Source of the DNA: Setoptus koraiensis
Taxonomy: Eukaryota; Arthropoda
Assembly (NCBI GenBank): GCA_048013815.1
Contig: CM106586.1
Span: forward strand, 19,344,001 to 19,408,000
DNA length: 64,000 nucleotides
Direction of reading: 5' to 3'
Within the stretch, counting starts at the first letter, position 1. Each line of letters opens with the position of its first letter. The notes under the pieces were generated by a model, which worked only from the letters and a program-made list of their open reading frames with translations, did not search any database and was not told the origin of the DNA. Shown one piece after another: positions 35,801 to 47,000 of this stretch. The position numbers and the translations under genes were made by a program.

Positions 35801-38772
35801 ACGTCGTCGTGAATCCAGACAATGATAAAATCTCTCCAAAATCTGACACAAATGGTCCGCTCCTCCATCAATATGATGAAGTCAAAGAGAAAGATCCGGG
35901 TTTTGATGACAGCCATATCTTCACCGGCAAACATGATGAAATTGAAGAGGCTGGTTTAGGATTCGATGAGAACGTCGTCGTGAATCCTGACAATGATAAA
36001 ATCTCTCCAAAATCTGACACAAATGGACCGCTCCTTCATCAATATGATGAAGTCAAAGAAGAAGATCCAGGTTTTGATGACAGCCATATCTTCACCGGCA
36101 AACATGATGAAGTCAATCAGGATAATTTGCGATTCGATGGAGGTTTCACTTCAAACGATGACCAAGTCAAACAGGAGATTCCCAGGTTAGTTGAGGATGA
36201 CTCTTTCACTCAACTCAAGTATGACAACCATGTTGAAAGCGACGATGATGTGAGAAAGGAGGTTATGGAGGGTGGTGCGGTAGTTGACGAGACAAATTCG
36301 ATCGAGCCAGTGGATAATGTCCGAGATGAAATATCACAGGACAATGTGGGTGATCATGAGGCCGAAGATAGCAAAATTGATGAGCCACATCAAAATAATA
36401 TTATTAGTGCTGTTGAAGATAATGCAGGCACCGAAAATATTGTTCATTCTAATCAAGACCAAGTATTGAACGAAGACACGTACAAACATCCAGAGAAATC
36501 CGGAGTGGAAAGTCACGATGAGGTCCCTGATATTAATCCAACTGTAGATAGCAAATCAGAAACGGATGAAATTGAAGGAAAAGAAGAAAAAGAAACTGAT
36601 AGCATCGATGTTGATAATATTGAACATGTAGATAAAGTTGAAACTTATAAATCAGACTTGGGTAATCAAAACACACAAGATAATACATTGCGAAAACTTT
36701 CAGGTATTGATAATGAGGGTTTCGAAGGGACAAATAACCAGGGAGTCGAGGAAAATCTGGAAGGACACCAGCACCTCGAAGAAGATGAACGAGATCCAAA
36801 ATTAGGTGATGATGTCGACGTGTCTGAACACCACGTTGAAGCCGAGCAAGATGGTTTAAGGTTTGACGGAAATGATGAGCTGACCCAACATCTCAGTGAA
36901 GCGGGAGACAATGTTTTAAGACTTCAAAACGATGTCGCTCTCACTCAAAGCAATGCTGGAATTAATCAAGAAGATTCGGAATTGGGTGATGACACCGCCT
37001 TCACCGATCAACATGATGAAATTGAAGAGGCTGGTTCAAGATTCGGTGAGATCGTCGTCGTGAATCCTGACAATGATAAAATCTCTCCAAAATCTGACAC
37101 AAATGGACCGCTCCTTCATCAATATGATGAAGTCAAAGAAGAAGATCCAGGTTTTGATGACAGCCATATCTTCACCGGCAAACATGATGAAGTCAATCAG
37201 GATAATTTGCAATTCGATGGAGGTTTCACTTCAAACGATGACCAAGTCAAACAGGAGATTCCCAGGTTAGTTGAGGATGACTCTTTCACTCAACTCAAGT
37301 ATGACAACCATGTTGAAAGCGACGATGATGTGAGAAAGGAGGTTATGGAGGGTGGTGCGGTAGTTGACGAGACAAATTCGATCGAGCCAGTGGATAATGT
37401 CCGAGATGAAATATCACAGGACAATGTGGGTGATCATGAGGCCAAAGATAGCAAAATTGATGAGCCCCATCAAAATAATATTGTTAGTGCTGTTGAAAAC
37501 AATACAGGCACCGAAAATATTGTTCATCCTAATCACGAGCAACTATTGAACGAAGACACGTACAAACATCCAGAGAAATCCGGAGTGGAAAGTCACGATG
37601 AGGTCCCTGATATTAATCCAACTGTAGATAGCAAATCAGAAACGGATGAAATTGAAGGAAAAGAAGAAAAAGAAACTGATAGCATCGATGTTGATAATAT
37701 TGAACATGTAGATAAAGTTGAAACTTATAAATCAGACTTGGGTAATCAAAATACACAAGATAATACATTGCGAAAACTTTCAGGTATTGATAATGAGGGT
37801 TTCGAAGGGACAAATAACCAGGGAGTCGAGGAAAATCTGGAAGGACACCAGCACCTCGAAGAAGATGAACGAGATCCAAAATTAGGTGATGATGTCGATG
37901 TGTCTGAACACCACGTTGAAGCCGAGCAAGATGTTTTAAGGTTTGACGGAAATGATGAGCTGACCCAACATCTCAGTGAAATAGGAGATAATGTTTCAAA
38001 ACTTCAAAACGATGTCGCTCTCACCCAAAGCATTGATGAAATCAATCAGGAACATCTGATACTGAGTGATGACACTACCCTCACACATCAGCATGGTGAA
38101 ATCTTTTCAAAACCTGATGCAAATGATCCATTCGTCCATCGATATGATGAGGTCAAAGAAAAAGATCCTGGTTTCAATGATAGCCATGTCCCCACCGGCA
38201 ATCGTGATGGAATCAATCAGGACATTTTGCAATTCGATGAAGCTTTCACCTCTACTCCAAATCACGACCAGATCAAACACGAGGTTTCGAAATTAAATGA
38301 AGACGATGCATTCACTCAACAAAATAATAACCCTGTTGGCAAAGACGACGATGTAGGGAAAGTTGTGGACCGCGATTCCGTTGTGGAGGAGACAATAAAC
38401 GAATCAAGAAACTTCGATTTCAGCCTAATTAACTTCGCTAAGGATAGCAGCCTACCATCAACTCAGGTAGGAGAGAATTCACCCGTTTTCGAGAGTTTTA
38501 CGTTCTCCAAACAAGCGGTGCCAGAAATTTCGCATACTAACTACAATTTTCCGCGAACACTAAGTGAGAGTGATAATAACGAGAAACCCGGTGAGTTAAT
38601 AGACGAGCTAGACCTTGGTCGAAAGGACTCCAGCGATCAACATGTTCAGCAAACTTCTTCTAAACCTTCTGAGCTCATAAGTCATATTAAAGAAATTGCC
38701 AAAGATTCAGATTACGATCTGGGTCCATCTGTGTATGGTATCACATCCGATAGTCGAGATAGAGTGAATTAA
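32827..38772 (+). CDS. MDM1-like microtubule/centriole protein with acidic repeat extension
   Basis: 1981 residues from ATG 32827 to TAA 38772, one open frame. The start is chosen because MSEYKEQFKW matches the way MDM1 proteins begin (short leader then SEYxxxFxW). Related motifs follow: TSEYTKQYAWPG near 136-148, FKTEYKSKFKPFTEYVY near 315, and WYREVIKRNEKANEYRFK near 395, which resembles the MDM1 segment with a VKELREKAEFYRKR core. Known MDM1 binds microtubules and restrains centriole duplication. Residues about 470-740 are basic and Ser/Thr/Pro-rich, a further microtubule-binding-like feature. Residues about 739-1850 are acidic, built of three long repeats. The last 130 residues are unique. 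The frame stays open leftwards, and an acceptor at 32737 could join the exon 27521-27950. The family call rests on motifs by eye. AATAAA at 39651 may end the transcript. Confidence 0.7.
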   Translation: MSEYKEQFKWQNGSASPSIVNVSAQTTSPYGPLSLDNPAASYLTQYKIKSPVSPASSTTTTTSSYVTDSVVSSSAHLDDASSDYQRFNYYQRINNNNNNNHKMDTSNLEIAAPAEHGSAAMRSSSSTHDFQDDTTSEYTKQYAWPGNSSSSSHYNANTNIENNQYSYHNIDQAPNQHQIVTSPSNDTLVLGAAGLASSVEPRTGQNYHLNRRDLSPTPKQQSERPHILVPSTAASPSNNYVESATITTTTRTTSAISAHNDLRQQPDNQQSQQQQISDHLESSVQSRNNLVVSPVSSSSQSSQNNHSNTNNSHIKGFKTEYKSKFKPFTEYVYNENMDEFAKVPVSQQHHPNNADEQHEQIQSSSDQPTTLSQYEGAAIEAASLAGGEQEGVYPWYREVIKRNEKANEYRFKSEVGHNAPIFLNGDDHSNNNNQINKCDPAHLNNKTNNGSKDSSRSTFRFTPKDYKHDHLISQMAKTKPTTTSISTSQVRSKTSTTHTNGSSAITKRSVTSSSATTTGPSSRSGLVHKKTDSTATSVANRSRSQSVRRPQTTGPPNVPNSTNNSPLKTAKVVPASRPAPQQQATTGRTGTSSAVSRGTERATARRVVASSTNSNTANNTTSSPLKRRTPLAPSATSVGSARSKSKPPEQVKSSLTANRVNGLGAARTTTSTTTRAPNRSANLPPKQATPSSAGRVPARSTGMTTRKPASAPSDTGKDKMAAKTLVTPMLGKKNSLTSTNSIKPVDNVRDEISQDNVGDHEAKDSKIDEPHQNNIVSAVENNTGIENIVHSNQDQVLNEDTYKHPEKSGVESHDEVPDINPTVDSKSETDEIEGKEEKETDSIDVDNIEHVDKVETYKSDLGNQNTQDNTLRKLSGIDNEGFEGTNNQGVEENLEGHQHLEEDERDPKLGDDVDVSEHHVEAEQDGLRFDGNDELTQHLSEAGDNVLRLQNDVALTQSNAGINQEGSELGDDTAFTGKHDEIEEAGLGFDKNVVVNPDNDKISPKSDTNGPLLHQYDEVKEKDPGFDDSHIFTGKHDEIEEAGLGFDENVVVNPDNDKISPKSDTNGPLLHQYDEVKEEDPGFDDSHIFTGKHDEVNQDNLRFDGGFTSNDDQVKQEIPRLVEDDSFTQLKYDNHVESDDDVRKEVMEGGAVVDETNSIEPVDNVRDEISQDNVGDHEAEDSKIDEPHQNNIISAVEDNAGTENIVHSNQDQVLNEDTYKHPEKSGVESHDEVPDINPTVDSKSETDEIEGKEEKETDSIDVDNIEHVDKVETYKSDLGNQNTQDNTLRKLSGIDNEGFEGTNNQGVEENLEGHQHLEEDERDPKLGDDVDVSEHHVEAEQDGLRFDGNDELTQHLSEAGDNVLRLQNDVALTQSNAGINQEDSELGDDTAFTDQHDEIEEAGSRFGEIVVVNPDNDKISPKSDTNGPLLHQYDEVKEEDPGFDDSHIFTGKHDEVNQDNLQFDGGFTSNDDQVKQEIPRLVEDDSFTQLKYDNHVESDDDVRKEVMEGGAVVDETNSIEPVDNVRDEISQDNVGDHEAKDSKIDEPHQNNIVSAVENNTGTENIVHPNHEQLLNEDTYKHPEKSGVESHDEVPDINPTVDSKSETDEIEGKEEKETDSIDVDNIEHVDKVETYKSDLGNQNTQDNTLRKLSGIDNEGFEGTNNQGVEENLEGHQHLEEDERDPKLGDDVDVSEHHVEAEQDVLRFDGNDELTQHLSEIGDNVSKLQNDVALTQSIDEINQEHLILSDDTTLTHQHGEIFSKPDANDPFVHRYDEVKEKDPGFNDSHVPTGNRDGINQDILQFDEAFTSTPNHDQIKHEVSKLNEDDAFTQQNNNPVGKDDDVGKVVDRDSVVEETINESRNFDFSLINFAKDSSLPSTQVGENSPVFESFTFSKQAVPEISHTNYNFPRTLSESDNNEKPGELIDELDLGRKDSSDQHVQQTSSKPSELISHIKEIAKDSDYDLGPSVYGITSDSRDRVN
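35041..36291 (+). repeat. Acidic coding repeat, unit 1 (417 codons)
   Basis: First of three tandem units in the MDM1-like exon, offset 1251 bp from unit 2. It differs in length from unit 2 by one extra 57-codon submodule (GKHDEIEEAGLGFD ... DDSHIFT), which is itself tandemly doubled here. Confidence 0.9.
36292..37371 (+). repeat. Acidic coding repeat, unit 2 (360 codons)
   Basis: Offset 1080 bp from unit 3. Long stretches are identical to units 1 and 3 at the DNA level, including silent positions. Confidence 0.9.
37372..38370 (+). repeat. Acidic coding repeat, unit 3 (partial, diverged 3' half)
   Basis: The first 600 bp are nearly identical to units 1 and 2. After about 37980 the copy diverges and then gives way to the unique C-terminus. 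The right limit is approximate. Confidence 0.8.
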
Positions 38773-39680
38773 GATATGATTGTTAATGTTGTTGATAACC
38801 TTCAAGATATTGGTCACGGAGTGGTCAATTGTCTCTGAGGGAGTTATGTATTCCTATTGATATATCTATTAGCTTAAGATTGACTCAGATATTCATCCAT
38901 GAACTTGTATGAACTTAAAAAAAAGCTTTTGGCCAATCTATGATATTTAATGTTATTGTTCAACACTCTATCAACTAGGCAAGCTCTCACTATGTCTCTG
39001 GTGATTGCACTCATGATACACGAATTCAAGTATTCTCATGTTTATGATTATAACCTATTACAATAGGAATAATATTATTCTATATAACAGTAGCAGCAGC
39101 AGCAGCAACAACAACCACCATCACCACAACAAAATACACAGACTACTTACACCGTTAGTGTCAGTCTCGAGTTTGCACCATGACAGCTCAAATTACTTGA
39201 GCAACTATGTCACCACCATCGCCTTGCTCCTGAATCCGTATTCGTCGTTATATGTGGTTTCGAACCATCACAACTATTTGATTCTTGCAATGTAAAACAA
39301 AATGACAGTATTACCTTATTAAATTATATATAAATACAACATATATACACAACTGTGAACACACCAGAGGCTACATGGTATTGAGCATATGCAAGCAAAC
39401 ATACGCACTCTCTCATGTACAGATGGTATTATATAACATGATTAGTGTTAGTAGGTAGCTTTATTATGTGTAAACTACAAGCTTTTTCGACAAGTTTTTG
39501 TGCAAAGCCGATTATTTATTCTAAACGAAACAAACAAAAAGTTGCAGACGATGGATGGAGCCAGGAAGAAACTGCAAGACATTACGTAATATAAATACTA
39601 ATCCATCTAGTGATCATGATATATAGCATAGGCCTCTTTGAAATGATAACAATAAAATATATTATGCAAACAGGCTTGAT
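38773..39680 (+). other. Probable 3' untranslated region of the MDM1-like gene
   Basis: AT-rich DNA after the stop, with AATAAA at 39651-39656. A CAG/CAA/CCA triplet run lies at about 39090-39120. No open frame of note. Confidence 0.45.
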
Positions 39681-39907
39681 TTGTCTATTTCGTGCAGTTT
39701 ATTTTGTTAGGCGTAACTGTGTGTGTTTGAATTTTCTTGTTTTTCTGGACTTTGCGACACACGAGATCTTTTGCGCGCCTTGAATTCGAGAGGGCGCTTC
39801 AATCCATTTAGACCACGAGACCAGTCTCATTTAATTTAATTCAATAATATTTTTGCTAAGCCTGCTTGTGACGCCTCGAATTGTGTAGCAGTAGTTTGCA
39901 GGAGAGT

Positions 39908-39910
<3 letters not shown>

Positions 39911-39982
<72 letters not shown>
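39911..39982. repeat. (GA)n microsatellite
   Basis: About 72 bp of nearly pure GA dinucleotides. Confidence 0.95.
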
Positions 39983-39985
<3 letters not shown>

Positions 39986-41054
39986 ATGCTTGTTACAAAG
40001 TATTAACATACCATTTATCTGTCGCGTGTGACGTATGGCTGATTTGGGGGCGCGCGCAGTCTCGGTGAGTTGGTTTGAGCGGCGAGGGGGCGCACTGGCC
40101 GCTGTTGTTTGGTTTGGTGGCGATACGATTGGTAAAGACAGTTGGTTGACGGCGCCTCCTCCGGACATTTGTCAGTGTTTGGCGAAACAAGAACTGGTGC
40201 GCGCACAAACAAAAAACAGGTATCTCATTAATCGATCATTGATCGATTATTGGCCATAATTTATTTATTAGAGCCGGTCAAATCAAGTGAGTCGTTTCAA
40301 CGTGATTGTAATGTTTGGCGAATGTAGCTCAACTTACGTAGTGATGACAGTCAGAGTGGTCGAAATGCAACCCAAGTGCAAGCAACCATCGGCGTACTGT
40401 TAAGCGACAATAGAAATTACAACTCAAGAAGAGGCCCGACAGAAAAGAAAGATGCATCGTCAGCAGCAAAGAGAAGCAACGTAAATAAACTAGCGCCGTT
40501 AGTGTACAACAGCATCACGTCAGCAAGTTATATAATTGAGTGAGAATGTCGATTTGCGAGTGATACTTTATAAACTACATGAACACCAAGACACCAACAA
40601 TGTTACTTGTTGTTGCGACAATCGACAACAATCTGTGTCGATAGTGAGGCTGTAAAATAAAAGCAGATATCATTGTGAGAATTGTGCTGAATAGTCGCCG
40701 CCGATCAGATTGGCCCGCCACAAATTATGTCTATGGCCGGCCACGAGAGAAGTGGTCGCGACGAGCGACCCTCAATAGGCAATCTTAGCTTCGATCGTGC
40801 CGCAGTGCTCATATTGCGCATTAAGCGTGCCTTTCACCGGAAGAAACCCAAAAGGTAAGTTGACGTCAGAGTAGGGTGTTTGTCAGAGTTTGTGTCATTG
40901 TGACACAACGACAAGTTGTTATGAGTCGGTTGTGAGTTGCGAATAATGCGAGCAGTTGAGTTTTTTTCAACGGACGTCGAGTGGGCCATTGAGCGGGACA
41001 CCTCTCAGAGGCGAGTGACCAACGAAACGTGCCGCCGTCACTTGGGGCGACTCG

Positions 41055-41155
41055 CCAGTTGAATCCGTTGCTGCCAGCCAATTGAATCCATTGCTGCCAG
41101 CCAATTGAATCCGTTGCTGCCAGCCAATTGAATCCGTTGCTGCCAGCAAGCAACA
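41055..41155. repeat. 23-bp tandem repeat, four copies
   Basis: Period 23, measured from TTGCTGCCAG at 41068, 41091, 41114 and 41137; units differ by single bases. Confidence 0.9.
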
Positions 41156-42294
41156 TTGCGCAACGAAAAAATATTGTTTCGGGTGCGTCAGGTATTTGCG
41201 TCATCGTTATACTACGTTGTTATAATACTATTGTGACAACAGGCAGCCAATGACGCAACACAATATTGAGAGACGCTCGTTGAGGACGGGCCAAAAATGA
41301 TTATTGTTACGCATGATGTGAACGCATGTGTTTCGTGTGTGTGTGGGGGGGGGCGCTGTTGTGGGCCGTTGGCCAGCATGGGGCCCACAAAACAATCGCT
41401 TACGTTGCGTCATGATGTGTTTATCATATTAAATATATGCGATGAATGCCATTAATAGTGACTGGTCAAGTGCACAACTAACAGTTCAGTGGCAGGTAAT
41501 GGTCAACAGCGAGCGGCCAGCAAGAAGAAGAAGAAGAAACAAATTGCACCACAGTTTACGTACTGACCATGAAAGCATATCGAAAGAGCATATCTCCCTG
41601 GCGCGCAATTGTACCCGTTATTCGAGCCCCTTTTATTCATCACAACCTGGCTGGCCGACCGGCTGGCATCTGGTTGGTTCGTGCGGACACGCTATACAAA
41701 CAATCGCTGGCCATCGCTGGTTCATTAGTCGCTGTTTGTTTTGTCCACTCGAGTGCGAGTCGATGGCGGCACTGGCCGCGTCCATCGATCACCGTCGCGC
41801 CCACGCCAGCTAAAGCGGCAGCAGCAGCAGCCACCGACAACAACAACAACAACCGCAACCGCCGCCAAACTGACCACTTGCAAACAGAGCGCATATGTAA
41901 TGAGAGAGAGCACATTGTTGTTTGTACATATTGTGTAGCTGGCATTGGTAACAACAACAATATCGGCAGCACGAGCAATTACACGCGCGTACCGATACCG
42001 ATTGTCCAATTAGCCAATTGTCAAATTAGCCGACGCGGCTAACTCGATTGGCCCATTCCGATCCATTGCCAAACCGATCGAGTTAGCATATTGTTGTTGC
42101 GGGCGCGTATTGTTGTTCATTGCTGATTAGCGGCCTCGGCACAACCGGCCAGCGAGTTTTGCTGCAGCGGAATGCCGCATAACTTGTACGGTTGTGCCGG
42201 ACACCGGCACAAGTGGTCGGCCGGTGTGGTTTTCAGTCAGAGTAAACAAATTTGTTTTGATAAATTTATCTAATGGTGCTGTGGCCGCTCTGCG

Positions 42295-42362
42295 CTGGCC
42301 ACTCTGCGCTGGCCACTCTGCGCTGGTCACTCTGCTCTGGTCACTCTGCTCTGGTCACTGTG
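42295..42362. repeat. 14-bp tandem repeat
   Basis: ACTCTGCGCTGGCC units grade into ACTCTGCTCTGGTC; about five copies, with looser copies out to 42460. Confidence 0.8.
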
Positions 42363-42852
42363 CGCCGACCAGTCGTCCGCTGGACACTGCGCTGGTCAGT
42401 CTGCCGCCGGTCACTGCGCGCCGCTCGGTCCTCCGCTGGTCACTCTGGGCTGGTCAGTGGTATGTCGGTTGTCCGGTGTGCTCCGGCCAGCGCGAGCCCA
42501 AGAAATAGATTAGCCAATTGAGTTAAGTAGTGTGTTCTGCAACGGGGGCACGCTGGCAAGCTAGCTGCCAGCGAAGGACCGGCAAAGGCCGGCCTGGCTG
42601 GCACGGCTGCGGACACGGATGAATAGAGTTGGCGCACATTATCGCGTTTGTGTGTTATTGATTATTGACCGTGCTTGAGCGGTCTGCGCCAGTCCGTCGC
42701 GATCGGGCACCCATCGGGGTGGCGCTGTGACAGTGAGCCCGACGGCAACCGCGCACCAAAGGCCACCAAATGTATGCCGCACATCGGACATATACACAGC
42801 GCCGTTTGAGCACAGGTAACGCGGCCCGCGAACCGTTAAGACGGTTGTAACC

Positions 42853-42924
42853 GTTACACGGATATATACCGTTACCGTTACACGGATATATACCGTTACC
42901 GTTACACGGATATATACCGTTACC
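42853..42924. repeat. Perfect 24-bp triple repeat with TATATA cores
   Basis: Three exact units, each GTTACACGGATATATACC followed by GTTACC. Each unit contains the palindrome GGATATATCC-like GGATATATACC. Confidence 0.9.
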
Positions 42925-43859
42925 GGTGCACGGTGCGGGCCAGGGAGTGCCACGATTCTTCGAATGACAACTCTTCGAACAGCCGCTGACTGGCGGACGC
43001 GGCATCAGGTGAGCGGGCGTCACTAGCTGGGGCACGTTGAGCGGCTGTAACTCGCGGGCCGTAACTCGCGGGCCGCACGATCATCAGACTGTGATGGTAT
43101 GCAGAGCGACAGAGCGAAAGTTCAACGATCGCCACCGATATGGCGCCTTCATTGCTGATTAGCGGCTCCACTGGCTGATTAATGAGGCGCTTTATTAATG
43201 GTGCATCGTTCAAGCGGTCAAGGGGTGGCCGGCAGTTGATGCGCCCTTTGCCGGCCCATTCGTTCCCATTGGCCATTGCACAGATAAACAGATAATATAC
43301 ATATATATATTACGTAATATATGCAACAGCATACATGATTGCGCAGGCGAGCGAGATAATTGATCGTTGCCCATTTGAGGCCGGCTCGCCGAGTTGCGTC
43401 TTCACAGGCTGTGGTTGCCAAATGCATGGCAGTGGCCAGTTAACGCAAACGGTCTGCGCGCCGGCGGATACATTATCTAATTAACAGCGACCAGATGGGT
43501 GCGTTTGCGAATGTTGGGCGGCGGCCCGGCCGCTTGGTCCGCGCGCCGCCAGGTTTGCGGTGACCGTGGCTGGCCGCGGTCCGCGGATGATGCCGGTTGC
43601 GTAACTGCGCGCCATGATAACTCATCATTGACTCACTTATCATTGGCGCGGCGCCTTGCGGCCAGACCAGATTGCCGCTGGCGGTGAATTGGCGGTGAAT
43701 CGGCGGTGAATTGGTAGCGGTCCGACCATGAATTGCGTCGGCCATTGTTGTGCCATATGATCGCGATTGTAACTCATATTTCGCTGGCGAATCGCGAGTC
43801 TCATCATGAGACTCTCATGTAACATCGATTGAGCCACTAGCGAGCTATATTGTGCGCGC

Positions 43860-43897
43860 CGACGAGCATCAGCTGATAAACCAGCTGATGCTCGTCG
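43860..43897. repeat. Perfect 16-bp hairpin with 6-nt loop
   Basis: The left arm CGACGAGCATCAGCTG (43860-43875), loop ATAAAC, then the exact reverse complement (43882-43897). It lies 142 bp before the first recognised exon of the ankyrin gene. Confidence 0.92.
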
Positions 43898-44039
43898 CGC
43901 GATAATTAATCAATCAACTATTAATTAACTGTTTGCCCTGTATTAACTTTGTTAATTTCACTAATTGATTTGCCCGGCGCGCGCCGCGTGTGTGCGATAT
44001 TGACGCCGCTGTGACAATCAACGACAATCCAACCGACAG

Positions 44040-47000
44040 CGGCAAGTCGAAACAGGTGAGCGCCAACGAGCTTGGCGCGGCGCTGTTCTTTCGCGGCAGC
44101 GGCGCCAACAACAGCGCCAACAACAACTACGGTCTGACGGGCGGCAAGACCAGCCAGAGATCGGCGCGCGGATCCTTCAGGAGCAGCAAGTCGTTTAAGC
44201 AATTGAGGAGGGCGCTAACCTTGCCCGCCATCATAACGCCCCCAGTGAACATAATACAAGCTCAAGTGAATCCCGACGCAGTGGTCACCATGTCGTCGCT
44301 GGCCAAACAATTTTTCACCAGCAACACAAGCAACAACCCAAACCAGGCCACCAACTTGCACATCAACAATCTGCACGAGACGCTGCAATCTAGCTCAAAA
44401 TATCAAGCCGGTCAGCAGTATCAAAATATGACAGCATTGGAACAGCAGAGCATTTGCCGCAATTTGCCAGCCACCACCATCAGTGACAACAATGACAACA
44501 ATGACAGCACCATTAACAATGACACTACCACCACCACCAACAACAGCAACAACAACAGCAACAACAACAGCAACAACAACAGAAGCACCCGAAACAGCAA
44601 CACCAGCATCAATCAAAAGCAGCTAGACGGTCTCGAGGCGGCCCAACAGCAACAGTTGCTGAACAACTATTACATCTACCAATTGAATTGCCTCAATTTT
44701 GCCCAGCAAGAGGCCCAGTGCTACCTGAACCAGTCGGCCTCGGGTGAGTATCGAATTTCGATAATGGAAATGAGTGCAACTGACAATTGACAATTTGAGA
44801 GCAGCAGTCAGATTAATTCAATTTTAATTTGCATGCCATTACGCGCGCAATGTTTGCCGCCACGTTGTGTCGACGGCCGCTGGGGCCCCTGTTAACATTT
44901 GTCCACACAAATGTTGACAGCCTCAGCGGCTGGCCACCGTGGAATCGCTTGTTAGTTGTCGACTGTTGGTTGTCGACTGTTGGTTGTCGACTATTAGCTG
45001 TCGGTACACATATCGGCAGTGTGTCGGCAGTGTAATGACTATTATCTGCTTATTATCGACAGTCGGTATTATTCAGTTGGGCCAGACAGTGGCCCAACTG
45101 AATTTCGTGCCCCCGTCTGGTTTGTGTCCCGTGTCCGAGACGCAAACAAACTTATTGCACGTCATGGTGTCTTTAGACGGGCCCCGTTTGGCCACTATCC
45201 GGGCCAGTATTGGCATAAAGCTGTTGCCAGTATTGGCAAGAGCTTTATGCTAATGATGACCTTATGCTAATCGATTGTTGCTTGTTTGGCCCCCCGTCTC
45301 GCCTTCGTTGCCGGTGCCGGTTTCGTCTAGCCGTGTGTCGACCCCCTTTTTCTGTGTGTCGCCAGACAATCGCTATTTTTTTTTGTTTGTGTGAGAGAGT
45401 AACAATATACAATGGAGGCAAAAGTCGAATAGAAGCAGACACTGTTACATAATAGACGGTTGTTGCGTGCTCTATGGTGGTAGTGTCGCCACACTAGACG
45501 GTCTCTCTGGATATCTCTGGATGTCATCAAAATTCAACAGTCGATAGTCGAAAGTTGATGGCATGTTGAGTATGTCGATAGTGGCAACAGGGCCCACGAT
45601 TGGCCGCTAAATGATTCAGGCGACAAGAGATTCGGATAGAGGGTGACCTTGCGGCATTATAATGAGCTCATTGGCGAGTCAGTTGCGTCTGTGTGACGGT
45701 TGCGCATGGGGCGACTTTGATACAAAAATGAATAACAAGATAACCCCAAACGATCCACTGGCACACGTACTGGCAGCGCCGGGTAACATTTTGGGCAATG
45801 CCATTGTATTGTTATACATGTGATACTACACGCTTAATACGTTGTTACATCATAACAACGTTATAACAAGTATTATGCAATGTATTTCAATACAATATAT
45901 TATAACGCCATCAAAAATGCACTGAATATAATATATTGATAGTGCTACTCACTTGTCAGATTTATCACACTCTATTGGCATCGCCTGCAGTTAACTACAA
46001 CTGACCACGCATCGTTTGTCAGTGCAAACAGTCGATGATCAGGGTCAGTTGTTTGACAAATTGTCCACAAGCAACTGGGCCGATCAGCCGATCACACTGG
46101 CCAGACTCATCACAGGGTCTGCAGGGTGTCGACAGCTTGACTCGGGCACACGCAGCAAATCATTTGCGCAGCCTTGCCGGGCCCCTCAACTTGTGTGCAG
46201 CGTCTGCCAAAAGCAACCATTAGCTCGCCATTAGCTCGCCATCAGATCGAACAACAACCAACCCAAAGCTGCCGAGAGGCCGAATCTCGTGACACCGAAC
46301 TTGTCGCAACGGCGAGCTTGCGGCGGGGCCGAAATATCACGAGGCCGAAAAATGGCAACGCCGATGCTCACACCGATACAAGATTCTAGTAAAAATAATC
46401 ATATACGACATATATCCGGTATGTACCGATAAAAATATCCGATCCATACAGACCGATAGAACAGCCGAATATTGGCGTACTCTGTTTATTTTCACTAGAA
46501 TCTTGTCTCGCCAACTCGCAAATTGCAACTGTGTCACAACTTGTCTAACTGCAACTGCGAATCGCATTCACAAATTTCGACCGATTTGCACTTGTGTGCA
46601 TGCATCATTTTGCGCCGATCTAATTGCAAAAATAATTGCTGTTGCTCATTAACTGCCAACAGTGTTGCTGTCGATCATGTCGAGCCCGTTTAATCATGGC
46701 CGTGCCAGTATATTACATGAAATACACGGCACGAAATAGCAGTGTCAAGTGAGTTTTTTGACAACCGTTGTGACAATTCACAGCACACGCCGGAGTTCGT
46801 TTGCAACTTGCAAGCTGGCACCAAGTGACTTCGAATGGCACCAAACAAACCATTTGCAACGGCTCATGCCTAGTGGCTATAAATAATGGCTATTTGCGCT
46901 GATTTGTATAATAGTGGCTCGCAAACGACTGGCCACTGGCATTGCCAGAAAATCACATGCGAGCATGCAAGAAAATGGCCAATCGGCGCAAATATTTTCA

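Larger units (their letters stand above)
39681..44039. other. Intergenic or 5' intron DNA with tandem repeats
   Basis: No gene supported. Composition shifts back to GC-rich after about 40.7 kb. It contains a (GA)n microsatellite, a 23-bp tandem repeat, a 14-bp tandem repeat, a perfect 24-bp triple repeat with TATATA cores, and a 16-bp perfect hairpin at 43860-43897. Each is listed separately. Confidence 0.5.
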
